A stretch of DNA of 64,000 nt from an uncultured Isosphaeraceae bacterium (GTDB lineage Bacteria; Planctomycetota; Planctomycetia; Isosphaerales; Isosphaeraceae): positions 186,001 through 250,000 of the forward strand of contig CAMFLR010000003.1 in NCBI GenBank assembly GCA_945957605.1, written 5' to 3'. Each line of letters starts with the position of its first letter. Positions within the stretch are counted from its first letter, which is position 1. The notes under the pieces are model-generated. The model did not search any database. It worked only from the letters and a program-made list of their open reading frames with translations, and had not been told where the DNA came from. Shown piece after piece: positions 35,967-45,673 of the stretch. The position numbers and the translations under genes are program-made.

Positions 35967-36792
35967 CGTCACCCTCCTTAACCTTCTTGCCGTTGACAGT
36001 GTTGCCGATGACAGTGGCGACAGCCTGGTCGGGCTCGACCAGAGCAATCCTCACCTTGCCGAGATATTCCGCGGTGGGCGACGTGCGATAGAGGTACAGC
36101 TCCTGGCCGACCGAGAGGCCGTCGTCGGAACCGATCGAGATTTCCATCCGGCGGTTCTTGTCGTCGATCTTGAGAACCTTGCCTTCGACGTTCGGGGGCA
36201 GCTCAACTGCCTGAACGCGGCTGATATCGGTCGAAAGACCCTTGTCGGTCAGGACCTTGGCGAACTTCGCGGCGGTCTCGCGGAGGTTAGCCGAGTTGCG
36301 GTTGGCAACGTCGAGCATCCGCTTGAGGTTGAGGATTTCGTTGTTCAGCTCGGTCTGCTGAATCTTGAACTTGTTGGCCTGGTCGGTGACGGCGGTAAGC
36401 TGGTCACGCAGCTTCTGGACGTCTTCGGTGCGGGCCTTGGTTTCGGCAAGGGCGAGGGCCGCGTTCGACTGCGCTTCAGTCAGCGCGGTGCGGGCCGTGG
36501 TGATTTCACCCTGAGCCTTCTCGTTATCCTGCTGCATCGTGTTGATGCGGTTTTCGAGGGCTTTGGTCGCGGTCGCGTGATCGGCCGTCGCCGCCACGAG
36601 TTTCTTCTCGTTCGCGTCGGCCTGTTCCTTCGCCGTGGCGAGGGACGCCTGCACCTTCTTGACGGCGTCTTGTTGCTTCGCGGTCTCTTCCTTCCAGTTC
36701 TTCGCCGTGGTGAATGCCACGACCGAGACGCCTAGGAAGATGAGCGACAAGGCCATGATGAGGATCACGAGGATCTTGCCGACGAACGTCAT
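35938..36792 (-). CDS. Membrane-anchored coiled-coil protein
   Basis: 284 residues. N-terminal membrane anchor (ILVILIMALSLIFLGVSVVA, about 7-26), then a long coiled coil of about 140 residues (for example QQDAVKKVQASLATAKEQAD and QKLRDQLTAVTDQANKFKIQ), then a compact beta domain from about 200 (VEGKVLKIDDKNRRMEISIG, LYLYRTSPTAEYLGKVRIAL). The overall shape recalls envelope spacer proteins. AGGA precedes the ATG. It overlaps the 77-residue membrane protein by 29 bases, and the two may form a complex. I know similar pairs from planctomycete genomes but no function. Confidence 0.78.
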   Translation of the reverse strand: MTFVGKILVILIMALSLIFLGVSVVAFTTAKNWKEETAKQQDAVKKVQASLATAKEQADANEKKLVAATADHATATKALENRINTMQQDNEKAQGEITTARTALTEAQSNAALALAETKARTEDVQKLRDQLTAVTDQANKFKIQQTELNNEILNLKRMLDVANRNSANLRETAAKFAKVLTDKGLSTDISRVQAVELPPNVEGKVLKIDDKNRRMEISIGSDDGLSVGQELYLYRTSPTAEYLGKVRIALVEPDQAVATVIGNTVNGKKVKEGDDVASTIRSR

Positions 36793-37185
36793 GGTCCTAT
36801 CCCACCAATCAGAGGTAGACGGTCCGCTCGGCCTGCCACGGTAGCGTCACATACCAGGCAGCGGGCCAGTCGATCGGGCCGTGCGAATTGTTCGAAAGAA
36901 GTGGTCAGGCAGAGAAGAACGCGGGTCTCACCGCTCGGTGACGCTCACTCAAGCTTATCGGGCTCGACTCGACGATGACAAGCCGTCACCTTCCACAATC
37001 CATGCAATCGTTGGAACCAGGAAGGTGCGCCGTTGTCGGCCGTGTCGGGTGCTACTCGGGAAAACTTACCCCATCAAATGCCCAAGGGCAAGCAGGGAGT
37101 TTTGGTGAGATTGGAGGAAGCGATAAATCTGCGGTAATTCAGGTTGAGTTTGTCGATTTGGCGAGACTTTTCGTCTTCAGGCGGA
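36793..37185. other. Intergenic stretch without a supported gene
   Basis: 393 bases between lnt and the coiled-coil gene, both minus strand. It should contain the coiled-coil gene promoter and the lnt terminator. Only a small dyad TCACCG-CT-CGGTGA (36928-36941) was noticed. Confidence 0.4.
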
Positions 37186-38937
37186 TCAGGCAGCGGCCTG
37201 CGCCGACTTGAGCCTCCGGCGCGGCAGGTACCAAGTGAGAGGGATGAGACCAATCGTGGTTGCCAGGCAGCTAAGACCAAGCCAATCGCCAACCGACGTG
37301 TAGAGCCCGGTTCGGGGATCGAGGGGAACTTCGGCGACGAGAATATCCGACTTACCCGAAGCGAGCTGAGCAATCACTCGGCCGTTTCCGTCCACCACGG
37401 CCGAGATGCCGGTATTCGCCGCGCGGGCGAGGGGGGCGCGATGCTCAATCGAGCGAAAGACGCTGACCGCGAGATGCATCTCGTGTTCGGACGAGCCGTG
37501 AATCGTGCCGTCCTCATCCTTCGTGGTGAACCAGCCGTCGTTCGAGAGGTTGAGCAGGACGTCGGGCGACTTGCTGTCGGGTACTTCGGCGAACAGCCTG
37601 CGCGTGACCTGAGGAACGGTGTCTTCGAAGCAGATGGCGGTCGCGTAGCGGTACTTGCCGTGCTCGAACCATGACGGCACGCCACCGAACGTCAGGCTGG
37701 GAACGTGGCCGTTGCGATAGGGAGTGAGAGCTGTTAGCCAGGGAAACGTTTTCAGCAGCGGCACATATTCGCCGAATGGCACGAGATGGAGCTTGTGGTA
37801 GCTCTGAATCGTTGATTTGCCGGGCTCGAAGAGAATGGCGGAGTTGTAGCGGTTGAAACCGGTTGCGGCAAAGTCGTAGGTGGTCGATCCGACCATCATC
37901 GGGATCTTCATCGTGTCGACCCACGTGTGCAAATGGGCGTCGACACCCTCGCGCTTCAGCTTCCACTCTTCTGGCTTACCTTCGTCGTCGTAGCTCTTGA
38001 CCTGCGCGGCGAACTGATCCGCCGGCAGCGACGAATCAATCTTCACAAACCCATAGGGGTATGAAGTTTCGGGCCAGACGATCAGGTCAGGTGTGGGTTG
38101 AGTGCGCGCGGCTCGGGCGATGAGTCCTTCATATTCGGCGAGGATGTCTTCGGCCGTTTTGCCGACACGATAGCGCTGCATGATGCTCGACTGGATCAGG
38201 CCCACGCGCGGGCCTGGCTCGAACTTCGCCGTTCCCATGCGAAGAGCGCCATAGGCGAGAGTCAGCACGAGCCCAATGCCGAACGTTCCGAAGCGCAACA
38301 TCATGGAGCGTGTGAGCTTCGGACCGTTCTTGGTCGGCTGCATCAGCGGGAGCGTGAGGACGTCGACGATCAGCGCGTTGGCGACGGCCATCAGCAAACT
38401 GACGCCGAGAGAGCCGGTGATGTCGGAGATCTGGATCAGCGGTAGGAGCTTGTACTGGCTGTGCGCCAGGTAATACCAGGGGAAGCCGGTGAGGAAATAC
38501 GCGCGGACATATTCGAGCGCGACCCAAACGGCAGGCGCGACGATCATCAGTGGCAATTTCAGCGTGCGGACTGGCGGGCGGGCAATCGCCAGGAACAGCG
38601 GCCAGAAGAGGGAAAGGACGAGAGCCATCGTCACCCAGCCGAGCGCAGCTTCGGCGTCGATGCAGACGATCCAGTTGAGCGCCAGCATCCAGAAGGTGAA
38701 GCCGCCGAGCCAGGCGCCGAAGTAAATTGACAGGCGCGAGCGCTCGCTTTTGATCAGCAAAAACAGCGGGACGAGCGCGGCCCAGGCGAGCGGTCCCCAA
38801 GCGGCGGGAGGGAAGCTGAGCCAGAGAAAACAGCCCGAGGCCAGGCCGAGCCAGATCGGGTGGGGCGTGTTAAACCGTTGCGTCAGCGGCTGGTCCGACG
38901 CCACTGCACGAGTCGCTGTAAGAGTTTGCGTCGACAT
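37186..38937 (-). CDS. lnt: Apolipoprotein N-acyltransferase Lnt
   Basis: 583 residues. About six to eight N-terminal membrane segments, a periplasmic nitrilase-like domain and a final membrane segment (LSCLATTIGLIPLTWYL). The catalytic triad is visible: Glu in VWPETSYP, Lys in YHKLHLVPFGEYVP, Cys in ICFEDTVPQ. Adds the third acyl chain to lipoproteins, so the cell makes triacylated lipoproteins with a Gram-negative type envelope. GGAAGG lies six bases before the ATG at 38937 but directly abuts the in-frame ATG at 38943, so the former is chosen. The insert between the Glu and Lys motifs is longer than in Escherichia coli Lnt. Confidence 0.92.
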   Translation of the reverse strand: MSTQTLTATRAVASDQPLTQRFNTPHPIWLGLASGCFLWLSFPPAAWGPLAWAALVPLFLLIKSERSRLSIYFGAWLGGFTFWMLALNWIVCIDAEAALGWVTMALVLSLFWPLFLAIARPPVRTLKLPLMIVAPAVWVALEYVRAYFLTGFPWYYLAHSQYKLLPLIQISDITGSLGVSLLMAVANALIVDVLTLPLMQPTKNGPKLTRSMMLRFGTFGIGLVLTLAYGALRMGTAKFEPGPRVGLIQSSIMQRYRVGKTAEDILAEYEGLIARAARTQPTPDLIVWPETSYPYGFVKIDSSLPADQFAAQVKSYDDEGKPEEWKLKREGVDAHLHTWVDTMKIPMMVGSTTYDFAATGFNRYNSAILFEPGKSTIQSYHKLHLVPFGEYVPLLKTFPWLTALTPYRNGHVPSLTFGGVPSWFEHGKYRYATAICFEDTVPQVTRRLFAEVPDSKSPDVLLNLSNDGWFTTKDEDGTIHGSSEHEMHLAVSVFRSIEHRAPLARAANTGISAVVDGNGRVIAQLASGKSDILVAEVPLDPRTGLYTSVGDWLGLSCLATTIGLIPLTWYLPRRRLKSAQAAA

Positions 38938-39000
38938 GGCCATCCTTCCGCCGGTCTTGGTGAGAATCCTTCACCCGCCGATTTCGCCGCCGTTTACTAC

Positions 39001-40284
39001 TTAATACGTTTGTCCTAGGCCAAATCGCGAAGGGTGATGCGGCAAGAATGGAACGCGCTCGCCGCATTCGTAGATTCGCTCGCCAGCGGCAAACATCACG
39101 AAGCCATCCGCCTCGGTCACTCCTCGAAGGTCGGACGAACCCGCCCAGGTGTAGGTTTGAACTCTCAGCTCGGCTTCGCCTGGGTTCTGAACAAGCCGGG
39201 CAGGGCGGTAGGTGTCGCGGTCGTCCTGCTGGCGGTACTCAGCCACCAGCGGCAGCGCGACGGTCGGCGTCACGAGCGGTTCGAGGCCGTGAAGCACGCG
39301 AAGCGCCTGCCGGACAAAAAGCAGGAAACTCACCAGGCCGCTGACCGGATTTCCCGGCAGGCCGAAGACAAGGGTCGATCGCCCGTTTTTGCGAACCGGA
39401 CCGACGCCGAACCAGAGCGGTTTGCCCGGCTTGACCTTCACCTTGTGGAAAAGTGGTCGCACGCCGACAGCTTCGAGAGCGGCGGGGACGAGGTCGCGCT
39501 TACCGGCCGAAACGCCGCCGCTGATGAGCAGAATGTCGGCGTCGGTCGTCGCGGCGGCGAACGCTTGCTGCAACGACTCGGGGAGGTCGGGGACGATGGG
39601 GAAGACGTTCGGAATCGCCGCGTGTTCGCGAACGATCCCTTCGAGCAACAGGCTATTCGAGTTGCGAATCTGGCCGGGGCCGGGAGTTTGTCCGTGAGGG
39701 ACCACTTCGTCGCCGGTTGAGATCACGGCAACGCGAGCTCGCGGAAACACGAGTGGCTCGGACGCTCCAACTGAGGCGAGCGCGCCGAGTTTGGTCGCGT
39801 TGAGGATCGTTCCCGCGCCGACGACTGTGTCTCCAGTGCGAATCTCGGTCCCGCGCAGCATGCGGTTCTGGCCGGGACGGACGGGCGCCGGAACAGTCAC
39901 GCTGTTCGCACTCACCCTGTTGCACTTTTCAACCATCACGACGGCGTCGGAACCGTCGGGCAAGGGGGCGCCGGTCATGATCATCGCGGTCTGACCACTG
40001 CCGACGGATCGCGTCGGAACTCGGCCGGCGAAGATTTCTTCGACGACGTCAAGCGTGTGATTTTCGCCGTCGCTGAAGTCGCTCGAGCGGACGGCGTAGC
40101 CATCGACGATCGACTTGTCGAATGGTGGTAGATCGAGGTCGGCGCGGATTTCTTCCGCGAGCACCAATCCAAGTGCGTCGGCAAGTTTCAAACGCACCGG
40201 CGCAAGAGGTTGCGCCTGCGAAAGGACGATCGCCAGGGCTTCCGCGACCGGGAGGAGCCGGTCGCCTTGCGGCAGAACACTCAT
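39001..40284 (-). CDS. moeA: Molybdopterin molybdenumtransferase MoeA
   Basis: 427 residues; inserts molybdate into adenylated molybdopterin. Seen: LPPFDKSIVDGYAVRSSDF, IMTGAPLPDGSDAVVMVE, VISTGDEVVPHGQTPGPGQI, LISGGVSAGKRDLVP and FGLPGNPVSGLVSFLLFV. The ATG at 40284 overlaps the stop of the upstream glutamine amidotransferase gene by four bases; the longer frame to 40368 is not used. Other moa/mob genes are not in view, only a MOSC protein at 5.4 kb. Confidence 0.94.
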   Translation of the reverse strand: MSVLPQGDRLLPVAEALAIVLSQAQPLAPVRLKLADALGLVLAEEIRADLDLPPFDKSIVDGYAVRSSDFSDGENHTLDVVEEIFAGRVPTRSVGSGQTAMIMTGAPLPDGSDAVVMVEKCNRVSANSVTVPAPVRPGQNRMLRGTEIRTGDTVVGAGTILNATKLGALASVGASEPLVFPRARVAVISTGDEVVPHGQTPGPGQIRNSNSLLLEGIVREHAAIPNVFPIVPDLPESLQQAFAAATTDADILLISGGVSAGKRDLVPAALEAVGVRPLFHKVKVKPGKPLWFGVGPVRKNGRSTLVFGLPGNPVSGLVSFLLFVRQALRVLHGLEPLVTPTVALPLVAEYRQQDDRDTYRPARLVQNPGEAELRVQTYTWAGSSDLRGVTEADGFVMFAAGERIYECGERVPFLPHHPSRFGLGQTY

Positions 40285-40850
40285 CGTCCGATGAAGTTGC
40301 GGAGCAGCTTCGTCCCTTCGAGCGTCAGGAAGCTCTCGGGGTGATATTGCACGCCTTCGAGCGGCCACGAAACGTGGCGCACACCCATGATCTCGCCTTC
40401 ATCCGTCTGGGCTACGACCTTGAACTCGGGCGGCAGAGTGCCAGGTTGAATGACCAGGCTGTGGTAGCGCGTTGCCTCGAAGGGGTTCGACAGGCCGCGA
40501 TAGACGCCCTGGCTATCGTGATGGATCATCGACGTCTTGCCGTGCATGATCCGGTCGGCCCGCACCACGTTCGCACCAAACGTATGGCCGATGCACTGGT
40601 GGCCGAGGCAAACGCCCAGAAGCGGCGTGTTTGGCGCGAAGCGGCGGATCACCTCGTTCGAGATACCGGCCTCTTTTGGCGTGCACGGCCCTGGCGAGAT
40701 GATGATGTGCGTGGGCTTCTTGGCGGCGATCTCGTCGAGCGTCACCTGATCGTTGCGCATGACGAGCAAGTCGACAGATGGGTCGATCTCACCGAGGCGC
40801 TGGACGAGGTTGTAGGTGAAGGAGTCGTAATTATCGATCAGAACGATCAT
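40281..40850 (-). CDS. pabA: Glutamine amidotransferase, PabA/TrpG type
   Basis: 189 residues, class I glutamine amidotransferase supplying ammonia for anthranilate or aminodeoxychorismate. MIVLIDNYDSFTYNLVQRLG at the N-terminus, ISPGPCTPKEAG, the nucleophile in LLGVCLGHQCIGHTFG and the His-Glu pair in VQYHPESFLT. The frame extends upstream to a GTG at 40886, but family proteins start at MIVLIDNYDS. No chorismate-binding subunit is adjacent, so PabA and TrpG cannot be told apart; one protein may serve both. It is coupled to moeA by ATGA. Confidence 0.92.
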   Translation of the reverse strand: MIVLIDNYDSFTYNLVQRLGEIDPSVDLLVMRNDQVTLDEIAAKKPTHIIISPGPCTPKEAGISNEVIRRFAPNTPLLGVCLGHQCIGHTFGANVVRADRIMHGKTSMIHHDSQGVYRGLSNPFEATRYHSLVIQPGTLPPEFKVVAQTDEGEIMGVRHVSWPLEGVQYHPESFLTLEGTKLLRNFIGR

Positions 40851-41085
40851 GGGGAGCCCAGGAAAGACCGGCAATTTCCTACTCACCGGATTCTAGCGGG
40901 TTTCCGGCAAAATCGGAAGGGAAGCCGGGGCGGAAATCGCCTCGTGATTGTTGATGCGCATGTAGACTCGACAACAGACCGGGTTAGTGCATAGCGGGGG
41001 CGCCGCGCGACCTGTTCTGGGCGTGGCCAAGCCGGTCCGGCGGCTCGCCAAACCCCGCTCTATCGCCCCCACACGGAGGTTCGCG

Positions 41086-41556
41086 ATGGCGACTTCGATC
41101 GGCTCACTTGTCCTGATCCTTTCCGTCTCGACGACGGGTGGAATGTTCGACTTCCTCAAGCCGCGCGGGCAGATCGTCAACGATCGCCCGATCCCCTACG
41201 GCCTGCCTGCCGGCAATCCCGACGGCTACGGTTGGGTCGACTACGGTACTGCGCTGCCGCTCGGCGCAAACCGAATCTCGGAATACCATTTCCCGCGTTA
41301 CCTGGCTTACCCGCCCGACCAGCTTTTCTTCCCCACCTATTATAATCCGTACACCACGCGTGGGCAGCGTTTCCTGCCGTACGCCGGGTGCGGCGGAGAG
41401 CACCCCGCCGGTGGACCAGCAGTCATACCGGGGAACACGCCTGTGTACCCGTATAACGAGACGGTCAGCGACGCGCCGGTTCGGCCCGTGCCGACATTTG
41501 GCGGGCGCGTCGAGGCGAATCGCGAAAACCCGGGTACGACCGGTCTTCGCCCCTGA
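41086..41556 (+). CDS. Hypothetical exported protein rich in Pro, Tyr and Gly
   Basis: 156 residues. A short hydrophobic N-terminus (SIGSLVLILSVSTTGGMF) may be a signal; the rest is Pro/Tyr/Gly-rich and probably extended, with two Cys-free thirds and a single CGGEHPAGG. GGAGG lies six bases before the ATG, and a strong terminator follows 30 bases after the stop, so it is a genuine monocistronic gene. No family recognised; composition suggests a structural or envelope role (inference). Confidence 0.72.
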   Translation: MATSIGSLVLILSVSTTGGMFDFLKPRGQIVNDRPIPYGLPAGNPDGYGWVDYGTALPLGANRISEYHFPRYLAYPPDQLFFPTYYNPYTTRGQRFLPYAGCGGEHPAGGPAVIPGNTPVYPYNETVSDAPVRPVPTFGGRVEANRENPGTTGLRP

Positions 41557-41585
41557 TCGCCGCGTTTCTTAACGCGAAATTCACA

Positions 41586-41618
41586 CCCCGCCGGCCAGTT
41601 CCGGCGGGGTTTTCGTTT
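41586..41618 (+). terminator. Rho-independent terminator after the Pro/Tyr-rich gene
   Basis: CCCCGCCGG (41586-41594), six-base loop, CCGGCGGGG (41601-41609), then TTTTCGTTT. A textbook stem with U-tract. Confidence 0.93.
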
Positions 41619-42101
41619 GGAGGCATTCCGCCGTTTCAAACGACACAATCTGCGACTGGGCAAGCCCGATAAATGAGGCGGGGCTGCTTGCGAAAAACGG
41701 CGCGGGGTTTGTATCCTGTTACCGTCACCACGGAGTCCAACCTTTGGGGACCGTGGCCCCTTCGATTTCCCCCGCCCAAGGATGGTTCGGTGAAAAATGC
41801 CCGCGTCGGCATTTTTGGCGAACCATTGGGGCGTGGCAATCGTAGTGGACCTTGATCCGGCCGGACGAGGGCGGGGTATTCTCTCGCAGCTATTATTCGC
41901 TTTCACTCCATTCTTTGCCCTGATCGACGAACCCTCCGTCACGCGAGGCGGCTCGTTTTCCCTCGACGAATGCTTGCAATATCGTGATTTGTCTCGATCC
42001 CTCGGGCGCGGCGGTTGCCGGAACGGCCGTGAACGGGGGACCGGTACCATGGTCCCTTAGCGGTCCACCGAGCGAATTTCTTCTCAAGAAGGCGACGACT
42101 G
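41619..42101. other. Intergenic stretch upstream of the ABC exporter operon
   Basis: 483 bases with no supported gene and no clear promoter pair by eye. It should hold the promoter and a long leader of the ABC operon. Confidence 0.4.
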
Positions 42102-43052
42102 ATGAGCGCTGAAGTCATCATCGAGACACGAAACCTGAGCAAGGTGTACCGCGACTTCTGGGGCCGCCCCAAAGTCCAGGCACTCAAGGCGCTCGACCTG
42201 AAGGTCCACCGCGGCGAAATCTTCGGCGTCCTCGGCCCGAACGGCTCGGGCAAGACGACCACCATCAAGCTGTTGCTCGGCCTCCTCTTCCCGACGGATG
42301 GCGACGCCTTCATCTTTGGCGAGCCGACCACGAACGTCAAAAAGAACGAGCGTATCGGTTACCTCCCGGAAGAGTCGTATCTCTACAAGTTCCTCAACGC
42401 CGAGGAAACCCTTCACTTCTACGGCCGCCTGTTCAAGATGTCGTCGGCCGAGCGGACGAAGCGCGTCGGCCGGTTGATCGAAATGGTCGGCCTGAATGCC
42501 GCCAAGCACCGCCAGTTGCGTGAGTATTCAAAGGGTATGCAGCGGCGTATCGGTCTCGCCCAGGCGCTGATTAATGATCCCGAGCTGATTCTCCTCGACG
42601 AGCCGACATCGGGCCTCGACCCGATTGGTACCGCCGAGATCAAGGAACTGATCCGCGACCTCAAGGGGCAAGGGAAGACGATCGTCCTCTCCGGCCACCT
42701 TCTCGCCGACATGCAGGACATCTGCGATCGCATCGCGATTCTGCACCGCGGTGAACTGAAGGAAATGGGCAAGGTGACCGACCTGCTGACCGTGCAGGAC
42801 GTCACGCAGATCAAGACGCGCGACCTGTCCGAAACGGCGCTCGCCGAGATTCGCGACGTGATCAATCGCCACGGCGGCAAGCTCGAAGCCGTCGATCACC
42901 CGACCACGACGCTCGAAGAACTCTTCCTGCGAATCGTGCGTGAAAGCGATCTTCACCCCGGCCGTCGCCGCGTGGGTGATCGCCCCGCTGATACCACGAA
43001 GCCGACCACGAGCGCTCCCGACGAATTCGCCGGCAGCCCGCGGACGCCCTGA
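42102..43052 (+). CDS. ABC transporter ATP-binding protein
   Basis: 316 residues. Walker [10 protein letters not shown] (near 47-55), Q-loop region YLPEESYLY, signature [12 protein letters not shown], Walker [14 protein letters not shown] and switch His in VLSGHLL. Closest in type to the CcmA/NatA-like exporters (DrrA class). The C-terminus carries a 60-residue extension with a Pro/Thr-rich end. The ATG at 42102 follows GAAGG by about ten bases. The permease gene follows after 167 bases containing a strong hairpin. Confidence 0.94.
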   Translation: MSAEVIIETRNLSKVYRDFWGRPKVQALKALDLKVHRGEIFGVLGPNGSGKTTTIKLLLGLLFPTDGDAFIFGEPTTNVKKNERIGYLPEESYLYKFLNAEETLHFYGRLFKMSSAERTKRVGRLIEMVGLNAAKHRQLREYSKGMQRRIGLAQALINDPELILLDEPTSGLDPIGTAEIKELIRDLKGQGKTIVLSGHLLADMQDICDRIAILHRGELKEMGKVTDLLTVQDVTQIKTRDLSETALAEIRDVINRHGGKLEAVDHPTTTLEELFLRIVRESDLHPGRRRVGDRPADTTKPTTSAPDEFAGSPRTP

Positions 43053-43086
43053 GCCGGCGTCCCGAACGCTGCCGAATCGCCCCGCT

Positions 43087-43114
43087 GCCGCGCGTCTTTC
43101 AATCGACGCGCGGC
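43087..43114 (+). promoter_or_regulatory. Perfect hairpin between ABC ATPase and permease genes
   Basis: GCCGCGCGTC (43087-43096), eight-base loop, GACGCGCGGC (43105-43114): a ten-base-pair GC-rich stem without a U-tract, 34 bases after the ATPase stop and 105 bases before the permease start. It could stabilise the upstream message or block read-through in part. Confidence 0.55.
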
Positions 43115-43219
43115 CGGGTGCCCGTCGTATTCGTCGCAACAAATCATAGATCTTATTGCACCTCCTACCCGGTGCCTTTCCGGGTCAGCGAATGATCCGG
43201 CCAAGGAGCGTCGATCCCC

Positions 43220-45673
43220 ATGTTCTCGCAGCTTGCGTTTCCCATGCTCTGGGCACAGGCAGCGGCAGCCCCAGCGGCTGCACCCGCCATGTCCCAGAAA
43301 ATGATCAACACGATCCTCTGGTTCATCGCCTTCGGTGAACCGATGCAGACCCTTCCCGAACGGTTCGGGATTCTCGGCACTCTGCTCACGTACTGCAAAA
43401 TCGTCGGTCTGTTCTCGCTCGTCGGCTGGGCCGGCTCGTGGGTTCTGGCCGCGAATAAAGATCGTCGCGCACCCCGCGCCAAATGGCTCGACATCGCCGC
43501 ACTTGTTTCGCTCCTCGGCGCACTCTCGACCGTCGCCATCGGCGTGCTCGAAGAGGCCAAGCGCATTCATATCAACGTGCCTGAGTCGTGGGGTGTTTCT
43601 GCCTCGACATTGATCGCGCTTCCGTTCCTCGTCGTGCTCTTCGTCTGGGTTGAACGTGCTCTCTGGATGACGATCGCCCGGCTTGGCAAGGCCTCGGACC
43701 TCATCGTGCTAGGCGCTGTTCACATGGCGCTGGTGCTCGGCTTTGTCATCTCGTACTTCGCTCATACCGCGTTCACGTCGCAGAAATTCGCAGCAGCCGA
43801 TGTCATCGTCGCCGGGCTTCGCCTCGGTGCGACGTACATGGGCCTCGTGGTTCTGCTTCGCGTGCTGGCGATCGTTACGGGTGAGTTGATCTCGCTCCGT
43901 CCTCGCCGGCTTTATGCGATCGCCAAGCTGAGCGTTGTTGAAGCGACCCGTCGGATGTGGGCTCCCTGGGTTGTGCTGGTCGTCTTCCTCGTGATCCTTG
44001 CGTTCAGCCACTGGTTCTTGCAGGCGCCCGACCAGCGTCCGGCGGAAATCGGCCGGTTGTACATCAATACGCTGATGATGGTTTGCTCGCTGCTCATCAC
44101 CGTCATGGTTGCGGTGCTCAGCCCGATCAGCCTGCCGCAGGATATTCAGAACCAAACGATCTACACCGTCGTCTCCAAGCCGGTGCGTCGCCTCGAAGTC
44201 GTCTGGGGCCGCATGCTCGGCTTCATGGCGCTCGTGACGTTCCTCATGGTGATCTTCGGTGGCGCGTGCCTCGCCTATCTCTGGCGTAACGTGAACGGCA
44301 CGATTCAAGACACGGTCGCACAGGCCGATGCTCTTGCCGACAAGGATCCCCTCCGCTCGAAGCAGCTTCTCGACCAGGCCGAACAGCTTCGCACGAAGAT
44401 GTCGGCTCGCGTGCCCGTTCGCGGTTCGCTTTCATTCCTTGACTCGAAGGGCAACCCGCAGATCCGCGGCGTCGACGTCGGTCAGGAACTCGAGTTCCGT
44501 AGCCACATCGAAGGTGCCACGCCCGCGACCGCAATCTGGGCGTTCGGCTCAACGATCAAGGATCCGTTCGACCCGCGCAAGACGATCAATCGCCGGATTC
44601 CGGTCGAACAGTTCCTCAAGGCCGGAACGATCGAAGACCTCGAAAATCGCGCCTTGCTCGCCGAGTACGGTGTTGATGCGATCAACCGCGGTCAGGGGCC
44701 GGCCGGTGCGAGCGACTCTGAAAAGGCCCGCATGGCCACCACGGCCTCGGCCGACGTCCAGCGCCTTCGGACCGAGTCGCAGAAGCTTCAACAGCAGGCG
44801 GCCGACCTCGAAGCCAAGGCCGACGCAGCCGACAAAGCTGGCGACAAGCCGAAGGCCGAAGGATTGCGGGATGAGGCGGCTCTGCTGCACTCGCCACCAC
44901 TCATGCTCGAAATGACGTTTACGATTTACCGAACGACGAAGGGTCGCGTCGGTGAGCCGGTTTACGCCGAAATCGAAGTGGCCAACGGCAACAAGCGCGT
45001 CAGCCAGACGCCATTCCGCAACATCTTCCCGATCCGCGAGTACTACACGAACAAGCAGATGATCCCTGCTTCGTACCTCGTCGGTTCGAACGGTGAATTG
45101 TTGATCAACATTCGCTGCGTGAGCGCGACTCAGTACCTCGGTATGGCTGAGAGCGACATGCACATCCTGCTCGACCAGGGCAACTTCGCCCTCAACTTCT
45201 GCCTCGGTCTCGCAGGTATCTGGCTGCAAGCGATGGTGCTCACGGCGATCGGCGTTTTCGCCGGCACGTTCCTGAGCTGGCCGATGGCGCTTTTGACGAC
45301 GATCGCCTTCTTCGTCGCGGGCCAGGTGGCGTTCCAGCTCTTCCAGGAAATCCAGATGCAGAGTCTGGTCGGCGGCGGCCCGTTCGAGTCGCTGATCCGC
45401 CTGCTTACGCACGATAATCAGATGTCGGAGCTAACGCCGACGCTCGCGGTCATCGTCGCGAAAACGTGCGACGCGCTGACAATGCCGGTGCTCACGCGAC
45501 TCGCGTACATCGTGCCCAACTTCCAGATTCTCGACGTCACGAACCGGGTTGCGGAAGGTTTCGCAGTGCCCTGGGTCGTGATGCTCAATAACGGCTTGCT
45601 CGCCCTCGGATACGCCCTGCCGTTTACCATCGGCGGATATTTCATCTTGAAGAATCGGGAGGTGGCGGCATGA
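43220..45673 (+). CDS. Large ABC transporter permease with coiled-coil extracytoplasmic insertion
   Basis: 817 residues, far longer than common ABC-2 permeases (250-400). About eight membrane segments fall in residues 1-355, including VVLVVFLVILAFSHWF and MLGFMALVTFLMVIFGGACL. Then comes a non-membrane region of roughly 300 residues (360-660) with a beta-type part and an Ala/Lys/Glu coiled coil (TESQKLQQQAADLEAKADAA), and at least three C-terminal membrane segments ending FTIGGYFIL. The stop overlaps the next gene by four bases (ATGA). With the upstream ATPase this makes an exporter; the substrate is unknown. Similar genes are, to my knowledge, a planctomycete feature. Confidence 0.85.
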   Translation: MFSQLAFPMLWAQAAAAPAAAPAMSQKMINTILWFIAFGEPMQTLPERFGILGTLLTYCKIVGLFSLVGWAGSWVLAANKDRRAPRAKWLDIAALVSLLGALSTVAIGVLEEAKRIHINVPESWGVSASTLIALPFLVVLFVWVERALWMTIARLGKASDLIVLGAVHMALVLGFVISYFAHTAFTSQKFAAADVIVAGLRLGATYMGLVVLLRVLAIVTGELISLRPRRLYAIAKLSVVEATRRMWAPWVVLVVFLVILAFSHWFLQAPDQRPAEIGRLYINTLMMVCSLLITVMVAVLSPISLPQDIQNQTIYTVVSKPVRRLEVVWGRMLGFMALVTFLMVIFGGACLAYLWRNVNGTIQDTVAQADALADKDPLRSKQLLDQAEQLRTKMSARVPVRGSLSFLDSKGNPQIRGVDVGQELEFRSHIEGATPATAIWAFGSTIKDPFDPRKTINRRIPVEQFLKAGTIEDLENRALLAEYGVDAINRGQGPAGASDSEKARMATTASADVQRLRTESQKLQQQAADLEAKADAADKAGDKPKAEGLRDEAALLHSPPLMLEMTFTIYRTTKGRVGEPVYAEIEVANGNKRVSQTPFRNIFPIREYYTNKQMIPASYLVGSNGELLINIRCVSATQYLGMAESDMHILLDQGNFALNFCLGLAGIWLQAMVLTAIGVFAGTFLSWPMALLTTIAFFVAGQVAFQLFQEIQMQSLVGGGPFESLIRLLTHDNQMSELTPTLAVIVAKTCDALTMPVLTRLAYIVPNFQILDVTNRVAEGFAVPWVVMLNNGLLALGYALPFTIGGYFILKNREVAA

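Noticed and set aside
43114..43123. GGGTGCC next to the hairpin in the ABC operon as another repeat copy
   Set aside because: The head stands 3' of the stem on this strand, the reverse of families A to C, and this heptamer is common by chance.
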